A stretch of DNA of 64,000 nt from Pseudomonas sp. GM80 (GTDB lineage Bacteria > Pseudomonadota > Gammaproteobacteria > Pseudomonadales > Pseudomonadaceae), in the NCBI RefSeq assembly GCF_000282515.1, contig NZ_AKJD01000052.1:27590-91589 (forward strand). Reading direction: 5' to 3'. Positions within the stretch are counted from its first letter, which is position 1, and each line of letters opens with the position of its first letter. Position numbers and translations under genes: made by a program. The notes beneath the pieces are model-generated. The model worked only from the letters and a program-made list of their open reading frames with translations, ran no database searches and had not been told where the DNA came from. This document shows, in pieces, positions 8,706 to 16,391 of this stretch.

Positions 8706-9476
8706 TTACTGGCCGCGAAACTGCGGCGCACGCTTGTCTTGAAAGGCGCGGATGCCTTCATCGCGGTCGGCGGTGCCGGCCAGCAACGTAAAGGCGTGGC
8801 GCTCGAAACGCAGGCCGCTGGCCAAATCGGTGTCCATCGCCTTGAGCAGCGCTTCCTTGGCCAGACGCACGGCCAATGGCGCTTTCGCGGCGATGGCGTG
8901 GGCGATCTGCACGGCGCGTTCGACGGTGAATTCCGGCTGGGTGATTTCGCTGACCAGACCGGCGCGCAGGGCGTGGCGGGCGTCGATGGCTTCGCCGGTG
9001 AGCACCATTTGCATCGCCAGGGATTTACCCACGGCACGCAGCAAACGTTGGGTGCCACCAGCGCCGGGCATGATCCCGAGGTTGATTTCCGGCTGACCGA
9101 AACGCGCGTCTTCGCCGGCAATCAGGATGTCGGCGTGCATCGCCAGCTCACAGCCGCCACCGAGGGCGAAGCCGTTGACGGCGGCGATCAGCGGCTTGCT
9201 GAAGCGGGTGATGGTTTGCCACGAGGCTTGGCGCGGGTCATTGAGGATGCCGACCAGATCGCGCTCGGCCATTTCCTTGATGTCGGCGCCGGCGGCGAAG
9301 GCTTTGCGGCTGCCGGTCAGCACCACGGCGCGGGTGTCGGGGTCGGCTTCGGCGGCGCTCAGTTCAGCGGCGAGTTCGCCGAGCAGTTCGGTATTAAGGG
9401 CATTCAAGGCCTGCGGACGTTGCAGGGTGATCAGGCGCACAGCTTGCAACTGTTCAACGGCCAGTGTTTGAGGCAT
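8706..9476 (-). CDS. paaF: 2,3-dehydroadipyl-CoA hydratase PaaF
   Basis: A 256-aa enoyl-CoA hydratase that adds water to 2,3-dehydroadipyl-CoA late in the phenylacetate pathway. Both catalytic glutamates of the crotonase hydratase type are present: Glu110 in GGGCELAM and Glu130 in PEINLGIMPGAGGTQR. The ATG at 9474-9476 was chosen with GAGGG nine bases upstream, over a GTG at 9491. It is the first gene of the minus-strand paaFGHIJK unit, and its promoter region faces paaY. Confidence 0.93.
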   Translation of the reverse strand: MPQTLAVEQLQAVRLITLQRPQALNALNTELLGELAAELSAAEADPDTRAVVLTGSRKAFAAGADIKEMAERDLVGILNDPRQASWQTITRFSKPLIAAVNGFALGGGCELAMHADILIAGEDARFGQPEINLGIMPGAGGTQRLLRAVGKSLAMQMVLTGEAIDARHALRAGLVSEITQPEFTVERAVQIAHAIAAKAPLAVRLAKEALLKAMDTDLASGLRFERHAFTLLAGTADRDEGIRAFQDKRAPQFRGQ

Positions 9477-9564
9477 GGCAAAGGCCCTCACGGAGCACGC
9501 TCGGCTAGTGCCGGCTTGTTGTTGGTTCGACGTCAGGCGTCGGTTTTGCCGGAGTATAGGCTTA

Positions 9565-9579
9565 ACGTGATACGTAAAT
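9565..9579 (-). promoter_or_regulatory. Candidate PaaX operator upstream of paaF
   Basis: ACGTGATACGTAAAT lies about 90 bp upstream of paaF. Its core is the same as the site before paaA at 3091. ATCACGTT at 9632-9639 may be a second, inverted half. Confidence 0.45.
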
Positions 9580-9732
9580 GCAAGATTGAAATGTGATTAA
9601 TGTGTCTTAAAGGTAGGCCGGTAAAATTTAAATCACGTTTCTGGTTGTTCGATGTAATTGGATAATAGATTGATATAGAACGGATATTATTTGATTTGCT
9701 TGATCGCTGAATGCCGAAGAACGGTGTTCGGC

Positions 9733-9749
9733 AAAAGCGATACGCTTTT
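9733..9749. promoter_or_regulatory. Perfect palindrome upstream of paaY
   Basis: AAAAGCG-ATA-CGCTTTT is a 7-3-7 dyad about 100 bp before the paaY start. The protein that binds it is unknown. It abuts the GCCGAA/TTCGGC inverted repeat. Confidence 0.5.
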
Positions 9750-9771
9750 CATGCTTCACTGCATCGAAATG

Positions 9772-9785
9772 ATGTGATACAAATC
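9772..9785 (+). promoter_or_regulatory. Candidate PaaX operator upstream of paaY
   Basis: ATGTGATACAAATC lies 62 bp before the paaY ATG and shares GTGATAC-nAAAT with the paaA and paaF sites. A TACGCA-N6-TGCGTA dyad follows at 9795-9812. If PaaX binds here, the paaYX unit would be autoregulated. Confidence 0.4.
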
Positions 9786-9846
9786 AAGCCTGTTTACGCA
9801 TCGCTTTGCGTATCTCACCGCACAACGTCCACCAAAGGAGCCTGCG

Positions 9847-10440
9847 ATGACCTGTTACAGCCTTGATGGACTGACCCCGGTGGTTGACCCTTCGGCCTAT
9901 GTGCATCCGTCAGCGGTGTTGATCGGCGACGTGATCATCGGCCCGCATTGTTATGTCGGGCCGCTGGCGAGTTTGCGCGGCGACTTCGGCCGCATCGTGC
10001 TGGAAGAGGGCGCTAATTTGCAGGACACCTGCGTGATGCACGGCTTTCCCGACAGCGACACGGTGGTCGAGTGCAACGGCCATATCGGCCACGGCGCGGT
10101 GTTGCACGGTTGCCGGATCGGCGCTGATGCGCTGGTCGGGATGAATGCGGTGGTGATGGACAACGCACGAATTGGTGCACGCTCGTTTGTCTCGGCGGCG
10201 GCGTTCGTCAAAGCAGGATTTGAATGCCCGGAACAGTCATTGGTGATGGGCGCACCGGCGAGTATCAAGCGCGAATTGAGCGATCAGGAAGTGGCGTGGA
10301 AACAGGCCGGTACTCGCGAGTATCAGGCGCTGGCCCAGCGTTGCCTGACGCAGATGCAGGTGTGCGAACCGCTGAGCGAACCTGAAGCGGATCGCCCGCG
10401 GATCAGCGACAGCGGCTTGCGCCCAAAAGCATCCCTGTGA
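9847..10440 (+). CDS. paaY: PaaY, gamma-carbonic-anhydrase-like thioesterase of the phenylacetate pathway
   Basis: A 197-aa left-handed beta-helix protein of the hexapeptide-repeat/gamma-carbonic anhydrase family. Repeats run through [20 protein letters not shown] to about residue 130, with metal-ligand histidines in VMHG and [10 protein letters not shown]. PaaY is a hydrolase thought to remove inhibitory CoA esters formed by spontaneous chemistry of ring intermediates. AAAGGAG lies seven bases before the ATG. It is the first gene of the plus-strand paaY-paaX unit, divergent from paaF. The C terminus after residue 175 is loosely conserved. Confidence 0.9.
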   Translation: MTCYSLDGLTPVVDPSAYVHPSAVLIGDVIIGPHCYVGPLASLRGDFGRIVLEEGANLQDTCVMHGFPDSDTVVECNGHIGHGAVLHGCRIGADALVGMNAVVMDNARIGARSFVSAAAFVKAGFECPEQSLVMGAPASIKRELSDQEVAWKQAGTREYQALAQRCLTQMQVCEPLSEPEADRPRISDSGLRPKASL

Positions 10441-10451
10441 GGTGGAGCCTT

Positions 10452-10546
10452 TGTGGCGAGGGGATTTATCCCCGTTGGGCTGCGCAGCGGCCCCAAAATC
10501 TTCAGGGTCGCTGCGCAACCCATCGGGGATAAATCCCCTCACCACA
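10452..10546. repeat. Palindromic repeat between paaY and paaX
   Basis: TGTGGCGAGGGGATTTATCC at the left is mirrored by GGATAAATCCCCTCACCACA at the right, with an inner GCTGCGCA/CGCTGCGC dyad. It is a REPIN-like element of a family different from the GTAGGAGC copies. It would form a long hairpin in a paaY-paaX message. Confidence 0.8.
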
Positions 10547-10608
10547 GGGTTCACTCCTACAGGTTTTGATTCGGTATATTCCTTCCTTTTTCATTGTCCG
10601 GTACGCCC

Positions 10609-11532
10609 ATGTCATCGCTGACACCTTTGAACCACCTCATCACCCGTTTCCAGGAGCAGACGCCGATCCGCGCCAGTTCCTTGATCATCACGTTGTACGG
10701 GGATGCCATCGAGCCCCATGGCGGCACGGTGTGGCTGGGCAGTCTGATCCAGTTGCTCGAACCGATCGGCATCAACGAACGGCTGATCCGCACCTCGATT
10801 TTTCGTCTGACCAAAGAAGGCTGGCTGACCGCCGAAAAAGTCGGCCGCCGCAGTTACTACAGCCTCACCGGCACCGGGCGCCGACGCTTCGATAAGGCCT
10901 TCAAGCGCGTGTACAGCTCAACCGTGCCGGCGTGGGACGGTTCGTGGTGCCTGGCGATGCTCACGCAATTGAGCCAGGACAAGCGCAAGCAAGTGCGCGA
11001 AGAACTCGAGTGGCAAGGTTTTGGTGCGATTTCTCCGGCCGTACTGGCGTGCCCGCGCAGTGATCGCGCCGACGTCAACGCGACGCTGCAAGACCTCGGC
11101 GCGCTCGAAGACACCATCGTTTTCGAAACCACCGCGCAAGACGTATTGGCCTCCAAAGCCCTGCGTGCACAGGTGCGCGAGAGCTGGAACATCGAGGAAC
11201 TGGCGGCGCATTACAGCGAGTTCATCCAATTGTTCCGACCGCTCTGGCAAGCACTGCGCGAGCAGGAAAACCTGCTGCCGGCCGACTGCTTCATGGCACG
11301 TCTTCTGCTTATTCATGAATACCGCAAACTGTTGCTGCGCGACCCGCAACTGCCTGACGAATTGCTCCCCGGCGATTGGGAAGGCCGCGCTGCCCGCCAG
11401 TTGTGCCGCAACATTTACCGATTGATCTACGCCAAGGCCGAAGAGTGGCTGAACACTGCGCTGGAAACCGCTGACGGGCCGTTGCCGGATGTCGGCGAGA
11501 GTTTCTATCGACGTTTTGGCGGCTTGAAATAA
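10609..11532 (+). CDS. paaX: Phenylacetate-pathway transcriptional repressor PaaX
   Basis: A 307-aa PaaX-family repressor. Residues about 20-90 form a winged helix (TVWLGSLIQLLEPIGINERLIRT, then FRLTKEGWL), followed by the PaaX middle domain (VPAWDGSWCLAML) and the C-terminal domain (LLIHEYRKLLLRDPQLPDELLP). PaaX represses paa genes and releases DNA on binding phenylacetyl-CoA. The ATG at 10609-10611 starts the conserved MSSLTPLNHLI; an in-frame TTG 15 bases earlier is possible. It follows paaY after a 168-bp gap with a palindromic repeat. Confidence 0.94.
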   Translation: MSSLTPLNHLITRFQEQTPIRASSLIITLYGDAIEPHGGTVWLGSLIQLLEPIGINERLIRTSIFRLTKEGWLTAEKVGRRSYYSLTGTGRRRFDKAFKRVYSSTVPAWDGSWCLAMLTQLSQDKRKQVREELEWQGFGAISPAVLACPRSDRADVNATLQDLGALEDTIVFETTAQDVLASKALRAQVRESWNIEELAAHYSEFIQLFRPLWQALREQENLLPADCFMARLLLIHEYRKLLLRDPQLPDELLPGDWEGRAARQLCRNIYRLIYAKAEEWLNTALETADGPLPDVGESFYRRFGGLK

Positions 11533-11616
11533 GCTCCACAACGAGGGAGCCGCACTGTTCAGGAAGAACGCTTGGATTGACGTAGATAATAAAAACAAGC
11601 CTGCGTGAGGCCAGAC

Positions 11617-12531
11617 ATGATTTCTTCAACTGCACAACGCCGTGACGGCTTCGATCAATGGATCCATCAGATCAATCAGATCTGTGGCGCCTTCAACGCG
11701 CAAACCCTCGGCGCCGATTTCTCCGGGCGCATTCGCGAGTACCAAAGCGGTGCGCTCAAGCTGAGTTTTGTCGACGCCTGCCAAGCGCGGCTGTATCGCA
11801 CGCCGACGGAAATCGCTGCCGGCGAGGGCGGTAAATATTTTGCCGTGTTCCAGCTCGAAGGCTCGGCGGGCATGGCTCAGGGCGACAACAAAGCGCTGCT
11901 CTCGGCGGGCGACATCACCCTGATCGACGCCTCGCGCCCGAGCGATTTCACTTACCACGAAAACTCGCGGCAACTGTCGCTGATCCTGCCGACGCACCTG
12001 GTCGAGAAGACCCTGCGCTTCAATCAGGTCAAGTGCGGCCACCGCATCCCGGCGAGTTCGCCGATGGCCATGCTCTCGCACCATTTGATTCTCGACGCGA
12101 CGCGGCAGAAGAACCTTAGCCTGAGCGAAAGCGAAGCGACGCTGGAGGCGATTGTCAGCCTGCTGCGCCCGGCGATCAGCCACAGCGAAGATTGCAGTGA
12201 TCTGCATGAGCGGATCTTTCAGAAGACCTTGGCGTGTATCGACGAGCACATTCGCTGCGAAGAACTCTGTCCGGAATGGCTTGCGCGAGAAGTCGGGATG
12301 TCGGTGCGCGGGCTGTACCGGATCTTTGCAAAAAAGGGTCTGGTGGTGGCGCGCTACATCAAGAATCGGCGACTGGATTTGTGCGCCGAATCGCTGCGCC
12401 AAGCCGGGGCTGAGCAGAAGCTCTCGGTGTTCGGTTATTCCTGGGGCTTTTCCGATTCGAGCCATTTTTCCACGGCATTCAAATCACGATTCGGCATTGC
12501 GCCGGGGGAGTACCGCAGGCAGCACACCTGA
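11617..12531 (+). CDS. AraC-family regulator, FeaR-like
   Basis: A 304-aa regulator with an N-terminal AraC_binding_2-type sensing domain (about residues 20-190). A C-terminal double helix-turn-helix follows: WLAREVGMSVRGLYRIFAKKG, then FSDSSHFSTAFKSRFGIAPGEYRR. The context (aromatic amine dehydrogenase operon plus phenylacetaldehyde-type dehydrogenase) matches FeaR, the activator of aromatic amine use, so it is probably the local activator. TGAGG lies six bases before the ATG. It converges with the cytochrome c gene, with only three bases between stops. Confidence 0.8.
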   Translation: MISSTAQRRDGFDQWIHQINQICGAFNAQTLGADFSGRIREYQSGALKLSFVDACQARLYRTPTEIAAGEGGKYFAVFQLEGSAGMAQGDNKALLSAGDITLIDASRPSDFTYHENSRQLSLILPTHLVEKTLRFNQVKCGHRIPASSPMAMLSHHLILDATRQKNLSLSESEATLEAIVSLLRPAISHSEDCSDLHERIFQKTLACIDEHIRCEELCPEWLAREVGMSVRGLYRIFAKKGLVVARYIKNRRLDLCAESLRQAGAEQKLSVFGYSWGFSDSSHFSTAFKSRFGIAPGEYRRQHT

Positions 12532-12534
12532 GGC

Positions 12535-13056
12535 TCAGTAGTGCATGCCGTCGTCGATGGCGATGCCTTGCGCGCGCATGGCTTTGATCAGCTCTGCGCG
12601 GGTGCCCGGCAGGTTGAGCATGGTTTCGTGGCGCAACTGCGCAATCTCGTCAGCGCTGTACGGCTGATAGTGCGCGGGTGTGCTTTTACCGGCCATGCCG
12701 TCCTCGCGAATCAGCCAATTGAGCAGGTCGGCCAGTTGCGCGTTGTTCAGCGCTGACTGCGACATACCCGGCACGCGCACCAGAAACTCCCGGCCACCGG
12801 GCACCTTCAGGAAGTTGCCGACAAAACCGGTCAGGCGCGGTGTGTCGTTGGCGGCTGAGCCGGTGCCGTCGGGCAAATGGCAGCCGGCGCATTGCAATTG
12901 GTAGTTCACGCCGACGCTGTAACCCGCCTGGGCGATGGGCGTTTGCGGCGATTCATTACCCGGCGCATGCCGCTGATTGGGGTTGGGAATGGCCCGGGCG
13001 TAAACCGCTGGTGCGGCCAACACCAAAGCCAGACCCATCACGAACAAATGACGCAT
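12535..13056 (-). CDS. Periplasmic c-type cytochrome, last gene of the aau operon
   Basis: A 173-aa exported monohaem cytochrome c. The signal peptide MRHLFVMGLALVLAAPAVYA is followed by the haem site LQCAGCHLPDG and a later PGMSQSALN segment that may supply the Met ligand. The start at 13054-13056 was chosen because it begins the signal peptide. It is separated from aauA by a palindromic repeat at 13080-13160. The position suggests it accepts electrons from the amine dehydrogenase, though azurin is the partner best known for this enzyme. It has one CxxCH only, so it is not a MauG-type dihaem enzyme. Confidence 0.8.
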   Translation of the reverse strand: MRHLFVMGLALVLAAPAVYARAIPNPNQRHAPGNESPQTPIAQAGYSVGVNYQLQCAGCHLPDGTGSAANDTPRLTGFVGNFLKVPGGREFLVRVPGMSQSALNNAQLADLLNWLIREDGMAGKSTPAHYQPYSADEIAQLRHETMLNLPGTRAELIKAMRAQGIAIDDGMHY

Positions 13057-13079
13057 AACACCCCCTGAAAATTCCCCCG

Positions 13080-13160
13080 GTAGGAGCTGCCGAAGGCTGC
13101 GATCTTTTGATCTTGATCTAAAAACAACGTCAAATGATCGCAGCCTGCGGCAGCTCCTAC
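13080..13160. repeat. GTAGGAGC-type palindromic repeat (copy 1)
   Basis: GTAGGAGCTGCCGAAGGCTG at the left pairs with CAGCCTGCGGCAGCTCCTAC at the right around an AT-rich centre. Copies of the same family are at 18281-18367, 21794-21881 and 29616-29702. This copy lies between aauA and the cytochrome c gene. Confidence 0.85.
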
Positions 13161-13180
13161 AGGGGTTTTTGGTGATCAAG

Positions 13181-13702
13181 TCAGACGGCGACGCCGCGAA
13201 TAATCGAAACCGTGCAGTGGTAGATGTGCGATTTCGCCGCCAGGCACCAGTTCACGTCGTTGTTGTTGAACGGCCGGTACGCCGGTTCTTCGCTGTCGTT
13301 GCGCGTACACGCGCACTGCGCGCAGCTCTGCTTACCGCAGCAATCGTTGTACGAAATGATGTAATCCTTGCCGTCCGCCGGGTTGCGGCAGGTGCCGATC
13401 CAGGTCACTTGCGAGGCTTCGGTGCCGGGTGGGCACGAGGTCACTGAGCCGCCGCAGCAACTGCACAGAAAGCCGTCAATCGAGCAGTAACGCCAGTAGT
13501 CGCAGCTGTTCGGATCACCCGGATCGCCCGCTTTGGGATTGTCCGCCGCCAGCGCCTTGCTGGTGCGATCTAGCGGTAACAGCAGCGGCAGTGCGGCGCC
13601 GGCGACCATCAGCGAGCCCATGCGCGCCAGCAGTTTGCGTCGCGACGTGGTGTCAGCCACACGGCGGGTCGAGCGCTCAAAGAGCAGATCCAGCAGTTTC
13701 AT
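13181..13702 (-). CDS. aauA: Aromatic amine dehydrogenase light (beta) chain with TTQ cofactor
   Basis: A 173-aa cysteine-rich precursor with a long twin-arginine-type leader (TSRRKLLARMG then a hydrophobic stretch). It carries the tryptophan tryptophylquinone site. Trp101 (VTWIGTC) and Trp152 (DVNWCLA) are 51 residues apart, the same spacing as the crosslinked pair I recall in Alcaligenes AADH (109/160). Asp120 falls where that enzyme has its catalytic Asp. About a dozen cysteines form the disulfide core. It oxidises arylalkylamines such as phenylethylamine and tyramine to aldehydes in the periplasm. The gene follows aauD by 14 bp. Confidence 0.92.
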   Translation of the reverse strand: MKLLDLLFERSTRRVADTTSRRKLLARMGSLMVAGAALPLLLPLDRTSKALAADNPKAGDPGDPNSCDYWRYCSIDGFLCSCCGGSVTSCPPGTEASQVTWIGTCRNPADGKDYIISYNDCCGKQSCAQCACTRNDSEEPAYRPFNNNDVNWCLAAKSHIYHCTVSIIRGVAV

Positions 13703-13716
13703 AATCGTCTCCCTGC

Positions 13717-14343
13717 TCAGTGGCTGTGGCTATGGCCGTGACTGTGGTCATGCGGCTGCGGCTGGCTGTTGAGGTATTCCTGCAGCGTGGCGCTGTGCAG
13801 GTGTTCAACCTCGAACAGGCTGTCGAGATGCTCGCGGGAATTGACCAGACCTTTGGCGCGCAAGGTGCCGGATTTGTCGATCAGCGCCGCGTACGGCAGC
13901 TTGCCGATCTGGTAGGTCATGCCGACTTCCGGGCCGACCACGTAGGTCATGTCGTCGAGTTTGTGTTCGCGGATCAGCGCTTGCTGGGCGTCCATGTCGC
14001 CGTCGCTGATAAACACCACGTCGAGGCGATCGGCTTGTTGCTTGGCGATGGATTTGATCGCCGGCAGCAGCGATTTGCAGATCGGGCAGGTCGGCGAGAG
14101 GAAGAACAGCAACTGGTTCTTCTCGCCGGCATAACCGAAGTTGACCGGGCGACCGTGGCGATCAGCCGCGGTGACTTGCGGCGCCGCTTCGTTGACCGCC
14201 ACACCCTTATCGACCATCAGCGCACCGGCCGGAGCAATGCGCCCGTGCAGCACGCCGATCTGCCGAACCAGGCCCATCACCGCGAACGCCAGCGCAATCA
14301 GCAACACCCACAACAGCACGTTGGAAATCATCAGACCTTGCAT
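13717..14343 (-). CDS. aauD: Amine dehydrogenase maturation thioredoxin-like protein (MauD/AauD)
   Basis: A 208-aa membrane-anchored thioredoxin-like protein. A transmembrane helix at about residues 6-26 is followed by a redoxin domain with the CPIC active site (SPTCPICKSL). MauD proteins are needed for the correct disulfides of the light chain. The last dozen residues are a histidine-rich tail (HDHSHGHSHSH), which may bind metal and is worth noting. It is three bases after aauE and 14 bases before aauA. Confidence 0.88.
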   Translation of the reverse strand: MQGLMISNVLLWVLLIALAFAVMGLVRQIGVLHGRIAPAGALMVDKGVAVNEAAPQVTAADRHGRPVNFGYAGEKNQLLFFLSPTCPICKSLLPAIKSIAKQQADRLDVVFISDGDMDAQQALIREHKLDDMTYVVGPEVGMTYQIGKLPYAALIDKSGTLRAKGLVNSREHLDSLFEVEHLHSATLQEYLNSQPQPHDHSHGHSHSH

Positions 14344-14346
14344 AAA

Positions 14347-14886
14347 TCACCTACCAATCAATTTGAGCAGAAGAGGGGAGTTGGCCAGCAAGCCGTCGGC
14401 GGCGGCGTAGATCAGCAGCGCAACAGCACTGGCGGCGACGGTGACAAAACCGTCGAAGAAACCCAGGTCGCGAACGATCGGAGTGCTGGTCGCCAGTAAC
14501 GCCAAAGCCACCAACACCGCGTTGCGCGCCAGCAGAATCGGGCGCAACGGTTGCGCTTGATCCTGCCCGGCACAGCCGCAGTCGATGTCGCGGCGACCGC
14601 GCCACAGGTTGATGCCGATAGCCGCGGCGTACAGCGCGATCAACACCGCTGCGCTGACCGCTGCGATCGCGCGGCTGAACGGCACCAGCAGGGCAAAAGC
14701 GATGAGCAATTCCAGCAACGGAATCACTCGGCCAATCGGTCGCACCAACGCTTCAGGCAGCAACTGATAGTCCGCAAGTTGCCGGGCAAACCGCCCCGGT
14801 GCGCGCAACTTGTGCGTCGCCGCGCTGGCCAGCAGCACGGCGACGGCCAGCGCACTGGCGATGATGAAAATCGGGTCAAGGGTCAT
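14347..14886 (-). CDS. aauE: Amine dehydrogenase accessory membrane protein (MauE/AauE)
   Basis: A 179-aa inner-membrane protein with four or five hydrophobic segments and the MauE pattern (LRAPGRFARQLADYQLLPEA; GRRDIDCGCAG). MauE works with MauD in maturation of the disulfide-rich light chain, perhaps supplying redox power; the CGCAG cysteines are consistent with this. GGAGG lies eight bases before the ATG. It lies 12 bp after aauB. Confidence 0.87.
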   Translation of the reverse strand: MTLDPIFIIASALAVAVLLASAATHKLRAPGRFARQLADYQLLPEALVRPIGRVIPLLELLIAFALLVPFSRAIAAVSAAVLIALYAAAIGINLWRGRRDIDCGCAGQDQAQPLRPILLARNAVLVALALLATSTPIVRDLGFFDGFVTVAASAVALLIYAAADGLLANSPLLLKLIGR

Positions 14887-14898
14887 GACTGAACCTCC

Positions 14899-16047
14899 TC
14901 AGTAGCTCATGACTTGCGTCGCGGTTTTCGCAACTTTCGGCATGCTCGATTGAAGCTTGTTGGTGCTCAGATCGAAGACCTGCAAACCGCCCTCGACGTC
15001 AGCGCCGAGCAGCAACGGTTTGTCGTCGCCAGTGGCTTGCAGGCTCCAGACCGGTGTCGGTGCTTCGAGGGTCGCGACCTTCTTGCCGGTCTTGATATCG
15101 AACGCCCAGATCAGCGTGCTCGGGTCTTCCCACTTCATCGCTTCATGGGCGTCATGCATCAGCACGTACAAACGATCGAGCTTCGGTGCGACCGCCATCA
15201 ACTGCCAGCCGCCAGGAGCCCAACCGGTTTTCTTTTCGGCATCGTTGACCAGCGACCACGACGGCAGAATCTTCGGCGCGTCGCCGGCAAAGTCGACCGG
15301 GCGCACGGTGCCGGTGGTGGTAACGAAGTAGTAAGTGTCGCCGACGTTGACCGCGCGCTCGTTGAGCTTCTCTGCATTCGGGTCGAAGAACGGCGTGCGG
15401 CTGCGCGCGGTTTCCTGGCCCTGATCATTGAGGGTGACCACTTGCAGGCTGCCGTCGCCGCACAGCGAGGCGAAGCGGCGGTTGCCGACCGGGTAATTGA
15501 GCACGCAACCAGGGATGGCGATTTCGCTGCTGACTGCGTGGGACTGGGTGTCGACCACGGTCACCGAGGTCGATGGGGTGAAGTTGTAGACGTACACGAA
15601 GCGGTCATCGCCGCTCGGTTTCAGGCCGTAGCGCTGGGTCAGGGATTCGGCGCGTTTGCTTGGAATCACCACTTCCCAGGACGGCGACAGCGTCGAGGTG
15701 TCCCACGCGGTGAGCACGTCGGTGCGGGTGCCGCGAGTGCCGCGCGAGTAGAACAAGTCGGCGCTGTACAGGGTTTTGCGGTCATGGCTCAGGGCCGATG
15801 GCGCGGCAAAACCGGTCGGCACCATGCCGAGGATTTTCTGCTTGTCGGGATCGACCACGGTGACGCGGCCCATCACGAAACTTTCGAATTCGACGTCGAC
15901 CACATAAGCGCGGTGCGCTTCGGGCGGGAACGCCAGCGTGGTCTGGCCGATGGTGTCGGGCGGCAGATCGGCATGGGCGCTGTTCAAGCCGAGCATCAGC
16001 AGGCTCAAGCCCAGCGCTGACGGTACGGTGATCCGGTTGGTTCGCAT
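14899..16047 (-). CDS. aauB: Aromatic amine dehydrogenase heavy (alpha) chain
   Basis: A 382-aa periplasmic seven-bladed beta-propeller protein. A Sec signal peptide ends near SAHA (residues 1-26), followed by repeated WD-like blades. The motifs DVEFESFVMGRVTVVDP and SADLFYSRGTRGTRTDVLTAWD are typical of AADH rather than methylamine dehydrogenase heavy chains. It forms the alpha2-beta2 enzyme with AauA. It is the first gene of the minus-strand aauBEDA-cytochrome unit, with a complex divergent control region upstream. The ribosome site is weak (GGGAG, 11 bases away). Confidence 0.91.
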   Translation of the reverse strand: MRTNRITVPSALGLSLLMLGLNSAHADLPPDTIGQTTLAFPPEAHRAYVVDVEFESFVMGRVTVVDPDKQKILGMVPTGFAAPSALSHDRKTLYSADLFYSRGTRGTRTDVLTAWDTSTLSPSWEVVIPSKRAESLTQRYGLKPSGDDRFVYVYNFTPSTSVTVVDTQSHAVSSEIAIPGCVLNYPVGNRRFASLCGDGSLQVVTLNDQGQETARSRTPFFDPNAEKLNERAVNVGDTYYFVTTTGTVRPVDFAGDAPKILPSWSLVNDAEKKTGWAPGGWQLMAVAPKLDRLYVLMHDAHEAMKWEDPSTLIWAFDIKTGKKVATLEAPTPVWSLQATGDDKPLLLGADVEGGLQVFDLSTNKLQSSMPKVAKTATQVMSY

Positions 16048-16153
16048 TGAAGGGGGACTCCCTGACTGGTGCCCTGAAAAGTGGGTGCCAGTGGATTCTG
16101 CCTCTGCGGCGAAACCGGGGAATTGCTGTGTCTGCCAAGTGCTTGTGTGTCTG

Positions 16154-16203
16154 TGCCAGTCGCAATTGGCAGCCTTGCCAACACGACTGGCAGGCAGGGC
16201 AAA
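16154..16203. promoter_or_regulatory. Candidate FeaR-type operator with nested dyad
   Basis: Outer arms TGCCAGTCG and CGACTGGCA are 9 bp and perfect; inner arms TTGGCA and TGCCAA are 6 bp and perfect. TGGCA at 16188 is followed by eight bases and AAA. The nearby AraC-type regulator is the obvious candidate binder. Confidence 0.45.
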
Positions 16204-16261
16204 ACCTGCTTTGGCGGCAGGTCAGACAATCCCATCAGCTAACTGGCAACACAAATCCCCT

Positions 16262-16351
16262 TGTAGGAGTGAGCCTGCTCGCGATAGCGGTGTGTCAGCC
16301 AACACTGATGTTGCATGTGATGACGTCATCGCGAGCAGGCTCACTCCTACA
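16262..16351. repeat. Palindromic repeat, GTAGGAGTGAGCC type
   Basis: TGTAGGAGTGAGCCTGCTCG at the left mirrors CGAGCAGGCTCACTCCTACA at the right; the arms continue by several bases. It shares GTAGGAG ends with the other copies but differs inside, so it is a separate subfamily. It lies just upstream of the small cytochrome c gene. Confidence 0.85.
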
Positions 16352-16391
16352 GTGGATACGTGTATTCACTGATTTTTTGGATGTGTCTTCT

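Larger units (their letters stand above)
9477..9846. promoter_or_regulatory. Divergent promoter region between paaF and paaY
   Basis: This is a 370-bp AT-richer gap with no gene. It holds a GTGATACGTAAAT site at 9567-9579, its inverted partner ATCACGTT at 9632-9639, an inverted repeat GCCGAA/TTCGGC at 9713-9732, the palindrome AAAAGCGATACGCTTTT at 9733-9749, GTGATACAAATC at 9774-9785, and TACGCA-N6-TGCGTA at 9795-9812. The density of dyads suggests several regulator sites controlling both directions. No clear sigma-70 hexamers could be fixed by eye. Confidence 0.6.
16048..16391. promoter_or_regulatory. Divergent control region between aauB and the cytochrome c-aldehyde dehydrogenase genes
   Basis: A 344-bp gap with no gene. 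It contains a nested dyad at 16154-16192 (TGCCAGTCG and TTGGCA mirrored by TGCCAA and CGACTGGCA), overlapped by TGGCA-N8-AAA at 16188-16203. That pattern agrees with the FeaR site as I remember it. A palindromic repeat fills 16262-16351. Core promoters were not identified. Confidence 0.6.

Noticed and set aside
12535..13056. Cytochrome c gene as MauG
   Set aside because: It has only one CxxCH site and 173 residues; MauG is a larger dihaem protein.
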